A DNA stretch of 64,000 bases, taken from positions 1 through 64,000 of the forward strand of contig NZ_JWLI01000008.1 of assembly GCF_000813965.1 (NCBI RefSeq), in the 5' to 3' direction. The notes under the pieces were generated by a model. The model ran no database searches and was not told the DNA's origin. It saw only the letters and a list, made by a program, of their open reading frames with translations. Below are positions 44,864 through 53,608 of this stretch, piece by piece. A program made the position numbers and the translations under genes. The stretch comes from Leisingera sp. ANG-M7 (GTDB taxonomy: Bacteria; Pseudomonadota; Alphaproteobacteria; Rhodobacterales; Rhodobacteraceae). How positions within the stretch are numbered: position 1 is the first letter of the stretch; every line of letters begins with the position of its first letter.

Positions 44864-46174
44864 CTAGACCGGTCCCGGCCTGAGGTTGTTCGGCAGGTAA
44901 GTCGCCAACTCCGGAAAGGCGATCAGCACAAACACCATCAGCACCATGATCAGGAACATCGGGATCGCAGCACGGGCGATATAGCTCATCTCGTGGTGGG
45001 TCATACCCTGCATCACAAACAGGTTGAAACCGATCGGCGGGGTAATCTGGGCCATTTCAACCACCACCACGATGAAGATGCCGAACCAGATCAGGTCAAT
45101 GCCCGCCTGGCGGATCATCGGCTCTACCACCGCCATGGTCAGCACCACCGAGGAGATGCCGTCGAGGAAGCAGCCCAGCACAATGTAGAACACCAGCAGG
45201 ACCATCAACAGCTCCAGGCGCGACAGCTCCCAGCCGGCAATGAGGTCGGCGAGGCCCCGTGGCAGGCCGGTAAAGCCCATCGACAAGGACAGGAAGGCGG
45301 CGCCTGCCAGGATCAGGGCAATCATCGCGCTGGTGCGGGTGGCGCCCATCAGGCTCTCGGTGAAGGTCTTCCAGTTCAGAGAGCCTTGGCCAAGCGCCAG
45401 CAGCAGCGAGCCGATGACCCCGAAGGCGGCCGCCTCGGTTGCGGTGGCAAAGCCCAGGTACATCGAGCCGATCACCACGATGATCAGCGCAATCACCGGC
45501 GCCAGGAAGCGGGAATTCTTGACCTTCTGCGCGAAAGTCAGCTTGTCTTCCTGGTCAGGGTTCCAGTCCTTGCCGACTTTGGAGTAGATCGCCACGTACC
45601 CCATGAACATCGCCGCCAGCACCAGGCCCGGCAGGATGCCTGCAAAGAACAGCTTGGTGATCGATTCATTGATGGTGACCCCATAGACGATCAGCGTCAG
45701 CGAGGGCGGGATCATCAGGCCCAGGGTGGCCGCGCCGGTCAGGGTGCCGATCACCATCTTCTCAGGGTAATTACGCTTGCGCAGTTCCGGAATCGACATC
45801 TTGCCCACCGTGGTCAGCGTCGCGGCAGAGGAACCGGAGACCGCGGCAAACACCGTGCAGCCGACGATATTGGTGTGCACCAGCCCGCCGGGCAGGGGCG
45901 CCATCCAGGGGGAGAGGCCCTTGAACATGTCCTCCGATAATCGCGTTCGGTACAGGATTTCCCCCATCCAGATGAACATCGGCAGTGCCGTCAGAGTCCA
46001 GCTGGAGGAGGCCGACCAGATGGTGGTCAGCATCACATCGCCCACAGGCCGTGTGGTGAACAGTTCCATGCCGACCCAGGCCACGCCCATCAGCGCCAGG
46101 CCGACCCAGACGCCGGTGCCCAGAAGCGTGAACAATACGAAGAGAAAAAGGATGATGACTGAGATGTTTTCCAT
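44864..46174 (-). CDS. TRAP transporter large permease subunit (DctM type)
   Basis: A 436-aa permease with about 12 hydrophobic helices and DctM motifs: FIWMGEILYRTRLSEDMF, VGCTVFAAVSGSSAATLTTVGKMSIPEL, GLMIPPSLTLIVYG, and a C-terminal QITPPIGFNLFVMQGMT. It forms the sodium-driven channel with the small subunit. It sits 6 nt downstream of the DctQ-type gene. The substrate is set by the binding protein encoded upstream. Confidence 0.95.
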   Translation of the reverse strand: MENISVIILFLFVLFTLLGTGVWVGLALMGVAWVGMELFTTRPVGDVMLTTIWSASSSWTLTALPMFIWMGEILYRTRLSEDMFKGLSPWMAPLPGGLVHTNIVGCTVFAAVSGSSAATLTTVGKMSIPELRKRNYPEKMVIGTLTGAATLGLMIPPSLTLIVYGVTINESITKLFFAGILPGLVLAAMFMGYVAIYSKVGKDWNPDQEDKLTFAQKVKNSRFLAPVIALIIVVIGSMYLGFATATEAAAFGVIGSLLLALGQGSLNWKTFTESLMGATRTSAMIALILAGAAFLSLSMGFTGLPRGLADLIAGWELSRLELLMVLLVFYIVLGCFLDGISSVVLTMAVVEPMIRQAGIDLIWFGIFIVVVVEMAQITPPIGFNLFVMQGMTHHEMSYIARAAIPMFLIMVLMVFVLIAFPELATYLPNNLRPGPV

Positions 46175-46180
46175 GTGCCC

Positions 46181-46705
46181 TTACTCCGCGTGGCTCTGAT
46201 CTTCGAGATCCCGGGTGATGCGGTGGTCGCCGCGGAAAATCACGTGGACCAGGTGGTCGGTGAGGGCGATGGCCAGGATGACCGCACCGATCAGCATGGC
46301 GCTTTGCGGCATCCACAGCGGCGTGCGGTCCTGGCCCTGGCTGACGTCGTTGAACTTCCAGCTCCAGTAGACAAAGCGGTAGGCGTAATAGCAGAAGTAC
46401 CACATCACCGCGGTGCCGATGCCAAAGCACCAAATCTCCAGCACCCGGCGAAAGCGCTCAGGCACCGCATTCAGCAGGATCGACACCCGGATATGGCTGC
46501 CGCGGTTCAGCGCATTGGCAAAGGCCAGGAATGACGCCGCCGCCATCGCATAACCTGCGTAATCCGGCGCGCCGGGGAAGACCTCACCGGTCCAGCGGGC
46601 CAGCATCTGGACAACGATCAGCCCCAGAATGGCAATCAGGCAGAGGGCGGCCAGCACCCCCGCAGTGAGATAAAGCCCGTCCAGGGCGCGTCTTAGCATC
46701 AGCAT
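46181..46705 (-). CDS. TRAP transporter small permease subunit (DctQ type)
   Basis: A 174-aa protein with four hydrophobic segments and the DctQ pattern (GLIVVQMLARWTGEVFPGAPDYAGYAMAAASFLAFANALNRGSHIRVSILL). It pairs with the large subunit encoded directly downstream. Its start overlaps the preceding methyltransferase stop by 7 nt, so these genes are translationally coupled, and the methyltransferase is embedded inside the transporter operon. Confidence 0.92.
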   Translation of the reverse strand: MLMLRRALDGLYLTAGVLAALCLIAILGLIVVQMLARWTGEVFPGAPDYAGYAMAAASFLAFANALNRGSHIRVSILLNAVPERFRRVLEIWCFGIGTAVMWYFCYYAYRFVYWSWKFNDVSQGQDRTPLWMPQSAMLIGAVILAIALTDHLVHVIFRGDHRITRDLEDQSHAE

Positions 46706-47508
46706 GGTTTTTGTCCCGTGTATAGCAGGCTGGGCATTGGCACCTCATAGCCTTGGGGGGTCTGGTAGGGCTGCACGGCGGCGTTGATCTCACGGCGCAG
46801 CTGATCCTGCACATCCGGGTCCTGCGCTTGCACGATCAGCGGCACCCGGACGCCAAAGTTCAGGAAGAATTCAAAGAAGTCGGGGCCATTTGCCAGCAGC
46901 ACAGTATCCAGCCGCCGGGTCTCAACAGCGTCAAACCCCGCATTCCGCAACATGCCCTGCGCCGCTGCCGGGTCCGATAGCGCATAGGCATCCGGGGCCG
47001 GATCCGCACGGGTCATGTCGGCCACTCTGGGGATGATCGAAAACAGCATCCGGTAGAGGTCCGACTCTTCGGGGGCCGCCCACTGGCTGAAGGAAAACCG
47101 CCCGCCCGGCACAAGCACGCGGCGGGCTTCAGACAGCGCAAGGGCAGTGTCGCTGACGTGAAACAGGCCCATGTTGTTACTGACGGCATCAAAGCTTGCT
47201 TCGTCAAAGTCCAGCGCTTCGGCATCGCCTTCCTGAAAAACGGTGCCGGGAAACCGGGCCTTGGCCTGCGCTATCATCGCAGGGGCAAAGTCTATGCCGC
47301 AGGCTTCGCAGCCAAGCGCCGAAGCCGCCGCCGCGACGTTTCCGGTGCCGCAGGCAACATCCAGCAGCCGCATCCCGGGGCGCAGGCGCAAGGCGTCCAG
47401 CATTGCCGGGGCGATCTGCAGCGTCGCCAATGCGGTGTGGCTTTCATACACAGCGGCACGTTCGTTCCAGCCGCTGCGTTCTGCGTCTTTGAAGGAAGAG
47501 TAATCCAT
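46699..47508 (-). CDS. Class I SAM-dependent methyltransferase
   Basis: A 269-aa methyltransferase of the Methyltransf_11/UbiE-like class. Motif I is LLDVACGTGNVAAAA, motif II is ACGIDFAPAM, followed by EGDAEALDFDEASFDAVSNNMGLFHV and LVPGGRFSFSQW. The substrate is unknown. The ATG at 47508 has GAGG upstream, and the longer in-frame ORF to 47619 is unsupported. It lies between the binding protein and small-permease genes of a TRAP operon, which suggests action on the transported compound or a derivative. That is an inference. Confidence 0.85.
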   Translation of the reverse strand: MDYSSFKDAERSGWNERAAVYESHTALATLQIAPAMLDALRLRPGMRLLDVACGTGNVAAAASALGCEACGIDFAPAMIAQAKARFPGTVFQEGDAEALDFDEASFDAVSNNMGLFHVSDTALALSEARRVLVPGGRFSFSQWAAPEESDLYRMLFSIIPRVADMTRADPAPDAYALSDPAAAQGMLRNAGFDAVETRRLDTVLLANGPDFFEFFLNFGVRVPLIVQAQDPDVQDQLRREINAAVQPYQTPQGYEVPMPSLLYTGQKPC

Positions 47509-47521
47509 GGTGCCTCGCGGA

Positions 47522-47545
47522 GGCGGCGCCGGTGCCAGCGCCGCC
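47522..47545 (-). promoter_or_regulatory. Intercistronic hairpin after the TRAP binding-protein gene
   Basis: GGCGGCG (47522-47528) and CGCCGCC (47539-47545) form a 7-bp stem with a 10-nt loop, in the 50-nt gap between the binding protein and the methyltransferase. No T-run follows. Such stems often protect the upstream mRNA and raise binding-protein output. Confidence 0.55.
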
Positions 47546-47558
47546 ATTGGACCGCCTG

Positions 47559-48536
47559 TTACTCGGCGCGGAAGGCGTCGACGATGGCCTTGCCCTCGTC
47601 CCCGGCCGCTTCCAGCCATTCATTGGTCATGGTGACGCCGATTTCCTTCAGCTCGCCCACCATCTGGTCAGAGGCCGGACCCACGGTCATGCCGCCATCG
47701 CGCAGGCCTTGCAGGGTGAAACCGGTGTATTCCTTGGCGCGCCAGTTGCCTGCGTACTCGGCCAGCTTGGCGCAGCCTTTGATCACGTTCTGGTTGGCCT
47801 CGGAGGTGCCGTTCCAGATATCGGAGTTCACGAACACATAGTTGCGCGGCAGCCAGGCATCCACTTCGTAGAAATAGTTCAAGCTTTCCCAGACCTTGCG
47901 GTCATATCCGGTGGAGCCCGACGACACCATCGAGTCTGCCACGCCGGTGGCAAAGGCCTGGCTGATCTCAGCCGCCTCTATGGTCACCGGCAGCATGCCT
48001 GTCAGCTCTGCCAGGCGCGAGGTGGCGTTGTTGTAGGAGCGGAACTTGATGCCTTTCATCTCTGCGACCGAGTTCACCTCGTTCTTGAAGTAGAGGCCCT
48101 GCGGCGGCCACGGCACGGCATAAAGCAAGGTCAAATTCTGCTCTGCCAGCAGCTTTTCGATTGCAGGCTTGGCCGCTTTCCACAGCTTGTCGCTGTCATC
48201 AAAGGAGGTCGCCAGGAACGGGATCGAGTCAAAGCCAAAGAGCGCGTTTTCGTTCTGGTGGCCGGACAGCAGCCGCTCGCCAATGGGGGCCTGGCCGGTC
48301 TGCACCGCACGCTTGATGTCGGCGCCCTTGAACAGCGATCCCGACGGGTGGGTCTTGATCTCAACTTCGCCGCCAGTGCCGGTGGTCACACACTCGGCAA
48401 ACTCCGCACCCGTGGCAGAGTGGAAGTTGGACGCCGAATAGGCCATCGGCATGTCCCATGTCTCTGCCGCGGCGGGCAGGGCGGCAGCTGCGGTCAGCGC
48501 GGTGGCGGCCAGCAGTTTGGTCAGTTTTTTCATCAT
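47559..48536 (-). CDS. TRAP transporter substrate-binding protein (DctP type)
   Basis: A 325-aa periplasmic binding protein. The signal peptide is residues 1-23 (MMKKLTKLLAATALTAAAALPAAAE). The DctP-fold features include RAVQTGQAPIGERLLSG, FDSIPFLATSFDD, GIKFRSYNNATSRLAELTGMLPVTIEAAEISQAFATGVADSM, and GWESLN-like ligand-contact segments. The central arginine in KFRSYNN probably contacts a carboxylate of the ligand, as in other TRAP binding proteins. The ATG at 48536 has GGGAG upstream. It is third in the operon after the enolase and DadA genes. Confidence 0.92.
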   Translation of the reverse strand: MMKKLTKLLAATALTAAAALPAAAETWDMPMAYSASNFHSATGAEFAECVTTGTGGEVEIKTHPSGSLFKGADIKRAVQTGQAPIGERLLSGHQNENALFGFDSIPFLATSFDDSDKLWKAAKPAIEKLLAEQNLTLLYAVPWPPQGLYFKNEVNSVAEMKGIKFRSYNNATSRLAELTGMLPVTIEAAEISQAFATGVADSMVSSGSTGYDRKVWESLNYFYEVDAWLPRNYVFVNSDIWNGTSEANQNVIKGCAKLAEYAGNWRAKEYTGFTLQGLRDGGMTVGPASDQMVGELKEIGVTMTNEWLEAAGDEGKAIVDAFRAE

Positions 48537-48582
48537 GTTCTCCCTGTTGTGGTTGCGGCCCCTTATGGGGCACTGGTTGGTA

Positions 48583-49836
48583 TCAGATCGCGTATCGCGC
48601 TGGGGCATAGGCGCTCATATCCATGTTCGGGGTGCGGCCCGAAATCATCTGCGCCAGCAGGCGCCCGGTTTTGGGCCCGCCAGTGAGGCCGATGTGATGG
48701 TGGCCAAAACCCACATAGGCGCCGGACAGGCCGGGGACTTCGCCGATCAACGGGATCGAGTCCGCCGGTGCCGGGCGGGCGCCCTGCCATTCCACTTCCC
48801 GTTTCCAGGTGACACCCGGCAAGATGCGGCGCGCGTTCCTGTGCAACAGCTCAAGCGGGCCTTTCGACGGCCCGGCCTCCAGCCCCCCGAATTCCACAAT
48901 ACCTGCAATCCGGATCCGTCCCTCCATCGGGGTCACCACGCATTTCGCTGCTGCCACCATCACGGGCGCCTTGGGCATCGCCGAAGGCTCCCACAATTCA
49001 AGATGATAGCCGCGTTCTGCTTCCAGTGGTACGGAAATTCCCAGTTTCTCAGCCAGCGGTTTGGACCACACGCCAGTGGCCACCACAACCGCGTCGCATG
49101 GGAAGGTCTCGCCGCCTGCGCGCACGCCGGTCACCTTGCGGTTCTCGCGGGCCACATCGGTTACAAAGGCCTGGATCAGCCGGCCGCCATTTGTGGTGAC
49201 ATGCGCCGCCAGATCCTTCACGTATTGGCCGGGGTCGGTGATGATCCCGTGATCCTTCAGCCGGGCTGCAAAGGTGATGTCCTCGGAATAGATACTGTCA
49301 TAGGCACGGAAGTCCGCACCCTCCAGCTCACCCCAGCGGAAACCGTGTTTCCGGCGCAGCCCCCAGCCAAAGGCATCCTCGCCGAAATGCGCGCGGTCAT
49401 TGTAGAGGAACAGGTAGTCCGAGGGCCTCAGGTGCCGCTCCGCCCCGGTGCCCGCCGCCAGTGCCTGATGATCCGCAAGCGAATCCCCCACGATGGGCGC
49501 CAGCGCGGCGGCAATGCGGGCGGTGTCCGCTGCATTGGCATGGCTCATGTATTTCATCAGCCAGGGTGCCAGCTTGGGCAGGTAGCCCCAGCGCATGAAC
49601 AAGGGCTGGTTCGCATCCAGCAGCATCTTCGGCGCCTTCTTCCACAGCCCCGGACCCGTCACCGGCACGATGGAGCAGGAGGCTAGAATGCCGCCGTTGC
49701 CGTGGCTGGTGCCTTCGCCCGGTCCCTTGCCGTCAATCAGGATCACCTGATGCCCGTCGCGCTGCAGTTCAATCGCTGCCGAGACGCCGACAATGCCGGC
49801 GCCGATGATGGCAACGGTTTTCTTTGTTTCGCTCAT
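48583..49836 (-). CDS. DadA-like FAD-dependent oxidoreductase
   Basis: A 417-aa D-amino-acid dehydrogenase/hydroxyproline-oxidase type flavoprotein. The FAD motif is [17 protein letters not shown] (about residues 8-24) with DG-containing [18 protein letters not shown], and the C-terminal block is [27 protein letters not shown]. It probably oxidises a D-amino acid or cyclic amino acid at the membrane. It overlaps the enolase-family gene by 4 nt, so the two enzymes are coupled. The specific substrate cannot be read. Confidence 0.9.
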   Translation of the reverse strand: MSETKKTVAIIGAGIVGVSAAIELQRDGHQVILIDGKGPGEGTSHGNGGILASCSIVPVTGPGLWKKAPKMLLDANQPLFMRWGYLPKLAPWLMKYMSHANAADTARIAAALAPIVGDSLADHQALAAGTGAERHLRPSDYLFLYNDRAHFGEDAFGWGLRRKHGFRWGELEGADFRAYDSIYSEDITFAARLKDHGIITDPGQYVKDLAAHVTTNGGRLIQAFVTDVARENRKVTGVRAGGETFPCDAVVVATGVWSKPLAEKLGISVPLEAERGYHLELWEPSAMPKAPVMVAAAKCVVTPMEGRIRIAGIVEFGGLEAGPSKGPLELLHRNARRILPGVTWKREVEWQGARPAPADSIPLIGEVPGLSGAYVGFGHHHIGLTGGPKTGRLLAQMISGRTPNMDMSAYAPARYAI

Positions 49837-50960
49837 GCCGCGACCTTCTTGGAGACCGCGTAACGGTTCAGCTTCTCAACATCCGGCTTGATGCCTAAAC
49901 CAGGCCCGTCCGGCACCACCACCTGGCCATCTTTGACCTGGAAGGGCGCCTCCAGAATGTCCTCCTTCAGGAAGTAGCTCGCCTGGTAGAACTCGCAGCC
50001 CAGCCGGATCTCGGGCGTCGCGGCAATCATGTGGGTGCCTGCAAGATGCGCCACCCCCGCCTCGAACATGTCGCCGCCATAGGCCGACAGCCCGTTTGCC
50101 GCCGCAATCCGGGCCACGGTCTGACCGCGGCTGAGGCCGCCGGATTTCATGATCTTGACCGAAACGCCGTCGCAGATGCCCTCGCGCGCGGCCCGCACCA
50201 TGTCCTCCGGGCCAAAGACGCTTTCGTCTGCCAGCAGCGGCACATCGATCATCTGCCGCAGCTTGGCCATCATGGCAAAGTGGTGGTACCGCACCGGCTG
50301 CTCGATGAAATCCGGCTTGAACTCCGCCACATCGCGGACCTGCGCTGGCGCGTCCTCGATGCTGAGGCCCTGATTGTAATCCACCCGCACCCGGAATTCG
50401 GGGAAGTCCCTGGCAATCCGCTCCAGCCGCAAGATGTCAAAGGCATGATCCTTGAACCCGGTCTTCAGCTTGATCAGCCCCACCTTGTCCGTCCGCAGCC
50501 GTTGAAGAAGATCAATGTCCTTCCCGAAATCCGGATCGGCAATCGAGCAGCTGAGCGGGATGGTGTCGCGGCACTTGCCGCCGATCAGCGCCCAGACCGG
50601 CACCCCGGTGATCCGCCCGGTCAGATCCAGCAGGGCGGTTTCCAGCGCCGCCTTGGCTTCGGTGCAATGGGCCACCGCCTTGGCCGCATCTTCTATGATC
50701 GCGGCACGGTCGGCGACCCGGCGGCCCTCCACCAGCGGCCGGATGTAGCGGTCGAGCGCTGCCAGGCTTGCCTCCGGCGTGCCGGTGAACACGGACCAGG
50801 TTGACGCCTCGCCAAACCCTTCGGCGTCGCCCTCGCTGCGCAGGCGCAAGATGATGACCTCACAGGAGCCTTCCACAGACCCGATCCCGTGGTCGCGGCG
50901 CGACGTTACGGGTAGCGCAAGATGCCACAGGTCCATCCCGGCAATCTTTTGTTCCAGCAC
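49833..50960 (-). CDS. Mandelate racemase/muconate-lactonizing enzyme family protein
   Basis: A 375-aa enolase-superfamily enzyme of the MLE subgroup. It has the KxK base (K164-L-K166), metal ligands D194 (RVDYNQ), E220 (FIEQPV) and D245 (LADES), and the opposite base K269 (SVKIMKSGG). Both bases are present, as in racemases and epimerases. With the coupled DadA-like enzyme and TRAP uptake, a role on (hydroxy)proline or its betaine is possible but unproven. The GTG at 50960 is chosen because GGAGG lies 8 nt upstream, not the upstream in-frame ATG. Confidence 0.88.
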   Translation of the reverse strand: MLEQKIAGMDLWHLALPVTSRRDHGIGSVEGSCEVIILRLRSEGDAEGFGEASTWSVFTGTPEASLAALDRYIRPLVEGRRVADRAAIIEDAAKAVAHCTEAKAALETALLDLTGRITGVPVWALIGGKCRDTIPLSCSIADPDFGKDIDLLQRLRTDKVGLIKLKTGFKDHAFDILRLERIARDFPEFRVRVDYNQGLSIEDAPAQVRDVAEFKPDFIEQPVRYHHFAMMAKLRQMIDVPLLADESVFGPEDMVRAAREGICDGVSVKIMKSGGLSRGQTVARIAAANGLSAYGGDMFEAGVAHLAGTHMIAATPEIRLGCEFYQASYFLKEDILEAPFQVKDGQVVVPDGPGLGIKPDVEKLNRYAVSKKVAA

Positions 50961-51013
50961 TTTGATCGTCCTCCCAGGTGCGGGGAAAGCGTGCCTTGAC
51001 TGAAACATCATTA

Positions 51014-51052
51014 CCAATACAAAGAATTGGACAAGATATCATTTTAAATGAT
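51014..51052. promoter_or_regulatory. Two palindromic sites between the enolase operon and lysR
   Basis: CCAAT-N7-ATTGG (51014-51030) is a 17-bp inverted repeat of the LysR T-N11-A kind. ATCATTT-T-AAATGAT (51038-51052) is a perfect 15-bp palindrome just before the lysR start. Both lie in the divergent gap. Confidence 0.6.
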
Positions 51053-51060
51053 GGGGCGAT

Positions 51061-51963
51061 ATGTCTCTCCGTTTCCGCCAGCTGCAGGCCTTTCACGCCA
51101 TTGTTGAAACCGGCACCGTCACCGGTGCGGCGGAGCAGCTGGGAATTTCCCAGCCTGGCATTTCAAACCTGCTTTACCAGCTGGAACGACAGACCCGCCT
51201 GAAACTGTTTGAGCGCAGCAAGGGCCGTCTGATCCCAACACCTGAGGCAGGCGTGCTGTTTCAGGAAGTCGACACCGTTGTGCGCGGGCTGGACCACGTG
51301 GCGCAGGCGGTCACCGACCTGCAGAACAAACAGGCAGGCCAGCTGCAGGTGGCGTCGCAGCATTCCCTGTCCTTCGGCTTCATGCCTGCGCTGATCGCCC
51401 GCTTTGCCCGCTCGCGTCCGGATATGTCGATTTCCTTTCAGGCGCAGTATTCGCTGAAGATCCAGGAGTGGGTCATCGCCGGCCTGTTTGAGATCGGCGT
51501 CTGCGAGATGCCGCTGGTGCACGACGGGTTGGAAGTGCATCCGGTCAGCGTCGAAACCCGGCTGGCAATACCCGCTGGCAGCCCGCTGGCAGAACATGAG
51601 GTTCTGACGCCCGAATTGCTGGAGGGCGTACCGTTTATCGTCATGGGCCCTGATCACATGACCCACCGCCGCACCCGCGAAGTGTTCCAGCAGGCAGGCA
51701 TTCCACTGAAAACCAGGGTGCATTCGCATCTGTTCAAGAACCTCCTCAGCTTCGTGCAGGAGGGGATGGGCGTCTCAATCCTGGATCCCTTCGTGCTGGA
51801 TTTCGAGACCGGCGGTGGTTTTGTGTCCCGCCCGTTCCAGCCGAGGATCATGATGGATATGGCCGTGATTACCTCCAAGTCGCGTCCGCTGTCAGCGGTG
51901 GGGCAGGAGTTCCTGGCGCTGCTGAAACAGGAGCTGGCGCCCTATTCAGCAACCGCCTCCTGA
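51061..51963 (+). CDS. LysR family transcriptional regulator
   Basis: A 300-aa LysR-type regulator. The N-terminal HTH covers residues 1-60 (LRFRQLQAFHAIVETGTVTGAAEQLGISQPGISNLLYQLE), and the C-terminal periplasmic-binding-like effector domain covers about 90-290. It is divergent from the enolase/DadA/TRAP operon with palindromic candidate sites in the gap, so it most likely activates that operon when its ligand is present. The ligand is unknown. Confidence 0.95.
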   Translation: MSLRFRQLQAFHAIVETGTVTGAAEQLGISQPGISNLLYQLERQTRLKLFERSKGRLIPTPEAGVLFQEVDTVVRGLDHVAQAVTDLQNKQAGQLQVASQHSLSFGFMPALIARFARSRPDMSISFQAQYSLKIQEWVIAGLFEIGVCEMPLVHDGLEVHPVSVETRLAIPAGSPLAEHEVLTPELLEGVPFIVMGPDHMTHRRTREVFQQAGIPLKTRVHSHLFKNLLSFVQEGMGVSILDPFVLDFETGGGFVSRPFQPRIMMDMAVITSKSRPLSAVGQEFLALLKQELAPYSATAS

Positions 51964-51969
51964 ACCCGT

Positions 51970-52003
51970 TTCAATATTGTATGCAGCTTCGAATTCAATA
52001 TTG
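51970..52003. promoter_or_regulatory. Direct repeats TTCAATATTG upstream of gntR
   Basis: TTCAATATTG occurs at 51970-51979 and 51994-52003 (24-nt period); each contains the palindrome CAATATTG. Located just upstream of the GntR gene, they are candidate autoregulatory sites. Confidence 0.5.
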
Positions 52004-52058
52004 CCAGGCAGAGGGCGCTGCTCTAACTTGCACGGCGGAGTGAACACACGGCGGTAAC

Positions 52059-52751
52059 ATGGCCAAACGCGAAAGCAATGTGGATAGGGTCTATGAGGCG
52101 CTGCGCCGGATGGCGGCGGATTTTGCCTTCAAGCCTGATCAGCGGATCAATGAAAGCGCTTTGTCTGAGGTACTGGGCGCCAGCCGCACGCCGCTGCGCG
52201 AAGCGCTGAACCGGCTGGTGGCCGAGGGCTTCCTGACCTTTCAGAACAACCGAGGTTTCTTTTGCCGCCCCCTGACCCCCAGCTACATCATGGACCTCTA
52301 CGAGGCACGGGTGGCAGTGGAGTGTGAAGCCACCCGGCTGGCCTGCACCCGGGCGTCCGACGAGGACATCGCAGCGCTGGCGGACTACCTGAACCGGATG
52401 GAGCCGGAGTACGAAAGCGCCACCGATCCGGAAGAACTGCTTTCGATGGACGAAAGCTTCCATGCCCGGCTGGCGCAGCTGTCGGGCAACAGCGAGCTGC
52501 AGCGCATCCTGAACAACCTCAACGGCCGCATCCGCTATATCCGCCTCATTGACCTCAAGCGGCTGCGCGACCGGGCCGGGGGCAAGGCGCCGGGCGACAT
52601 CTCGGCCCACCGCCAGATCGTCGAGGGCATCGCCACCCGCAATACGGAGGCTGCCGTATCAGCCATGCGCAGCCATATCGAGAAACGCCGGGAGGAGGCG
52701 ACGGAAGCCGTCCGCATCGCCTTTTCCCAGCTTTATGTCCCGGACGAGTAG
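52059..52751 (+). CDS. GntR family transcriptional regulator (FCD type)
   Basis: A 230-aa regulator with the HTH at residues 10-70 (FKPDQRINESALSEVLGASRTPLREALNRLVAEGFL) and an FCD domain to the C-terminus (DLYEARVAVECEATRLA, DESFHARLAQLSGN, ISAHRQIVEGI), whose His/Asp residues can bind metal. It is followed 9 nt later by the racemase-family gene, so they are probably cotranscribed, and it likely senses a substrate of that gene or of the neighbouring operon. Confidence 0.93.
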   Translation: MAKRESNVDRVYEALRRMAADFAFKPDQRINESALSEVLGASRTPLREALNRLVAEGFLTFQNNRGFFCRPLTPSYIMDLYEARVAVECEATRLACTRASDEDIAALADYLNRMEPEYESATDPEELLSMDESFHARLAQLSGNSELQRILNNLNGRIRYIRLIDLKRLRDRAGGKAPGDISAHRQIVEGIATRNTEAAVSAMRSHIEKRREEATEAVRIAFSQLYVPDE

Positions 52752-52760
52752 GGGATTCAC

Positions 52761-53495
52761 ATGGAACACGGCGGCAAGACGGTTTTTGGCGCGGCGGTTG
52801 GCATCCTGATGCTGGAAACCCGCTTTCCCCGCATCCATGGCGACATGGGCAACGCAATGACCTGGGACTTCCCCGTCCACTACAAGGTCGTGCGCGGCGC
52901 CAATCCTGAGAACGTCGTGCGCGGCAACCCCAAGGAGCTTATCGACCTGTTTGTCGAAGCGGGGCGTGACTTGGTGGCCATGGGGGCCGATGGCATCACC
53001 ACCAACTGCGGTTTCCTGGCGCTGATCCAGGATGAGGTGAAGCAGGCGCTGGGCGTGCCGGTGGCGACATCCTCGCTGATGCAGGTGCCGATGGTGCAAA
53101 ACCTGCTGCCCGCGGGCAAGCGCTGCGGTATTCTGACGATCTCCAAGGCGACGCTGACGCCCGCCCACCTTGTTGCCGCAGGTGTTGCGCCGGATACGCC
53201 CATTGCCGGCACAGACGGCCTGCGCGCCTTTACCCGCGACATCCTGGGCGATGCGCCCGCAATCGACTTCGAGGCTTGCCGCCTCGACATGATCGACGCT
53301 GCCCGCGCGATGGTGGCGGACATACCGGATCTGGGCGCCATCGTGCTGGAATGCACAAATATGGTGCCCTACGCCCGCGACGTGAGGAAAGCGACCGGCC
53401 TGCCGGTGTTCTCGATCCATTCCTTCATCAACTGGTTTCAGGCCGGTCTGCTGCCCAAAGGATTCCCGCTGGAACTGGATGATCCCCGGTTTTGA
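52761..53495 (+). CDS. Aspartate/glutamate racemase family protein
   Basis: A 244-aa protein of the Asp/Glu/hydantoin racemase superfamily. The two candidate catalytic cysteines are C83 (TTNCGFLAL) and C198 (LECTNM), both kept. N-terminal GILMLETRFPRIHGDMG and the GITTNCG segment are typical. It may racemise an amino acid or hydantoin, or act as a related isomerase. The substrate is unknown, but the DadA-like oxidoreductase nearby would consume a D-isomer. Confidence 0.85.
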   Translation: MEHGGKTVFGAAVGILMLETRFPRIHGDMGNAMTWDFPVHYKVVRGANPENVVRGNPKELIDLFVEAGRDLVAMGADGITTNCGFLALIQDEVKQALGVPVATSSLMQVPMVQNLLPAGKRCGILTISKATLTPAHLVAAGVAPDTPIAGTDGLRAFTRDILGDAPAIDFEACRLDMIDAARAMVADIPDLGAIVLECTNMVPYARDVRKATGLPVFSIHSFINWFQAGLLPKGFPLELDDPRF

Positions 53496-53561
53496 AGGCG
53501 GTAACCATTAGTTGAATATTTCCTAACGAAATCTGAAGGATAAGGTCAGTCTTGTTGCCCG

Positions 53562-53583
53562 AATGTTTCGCGCGCGAAACATT
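53562..53583. promoter_or_regulatory. Perfect 22-bp palindrome in a convergent gap
   Basis: The palindrome reads AATGTTTCGCG followed by CGCGAAACATT, reverse-complementary to itself over all 22 bases. It lies between the convergent racemase and AEC genes. Half-sites TGTTTC/GAAACA equal those of parS (TGTTTCACGTGAAACA), but the core is 6 bp instead of 4. Confidence 0.7.
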
Positions 53584-53608
53584 TAGACAGAACTGCTGAC
53601 CTTTTATT

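Noticed and set aside
44858-45940. 360-codon plus-strand ORF
   Set aside because: Antisense to the TRAP large permease; composition like other shadows.
53562-53583. Calling the 22-bp palindrome a parS site
   Set aside because: The core length differs from parS and no par genes are in the window; kept only as an unexplained palindrome.
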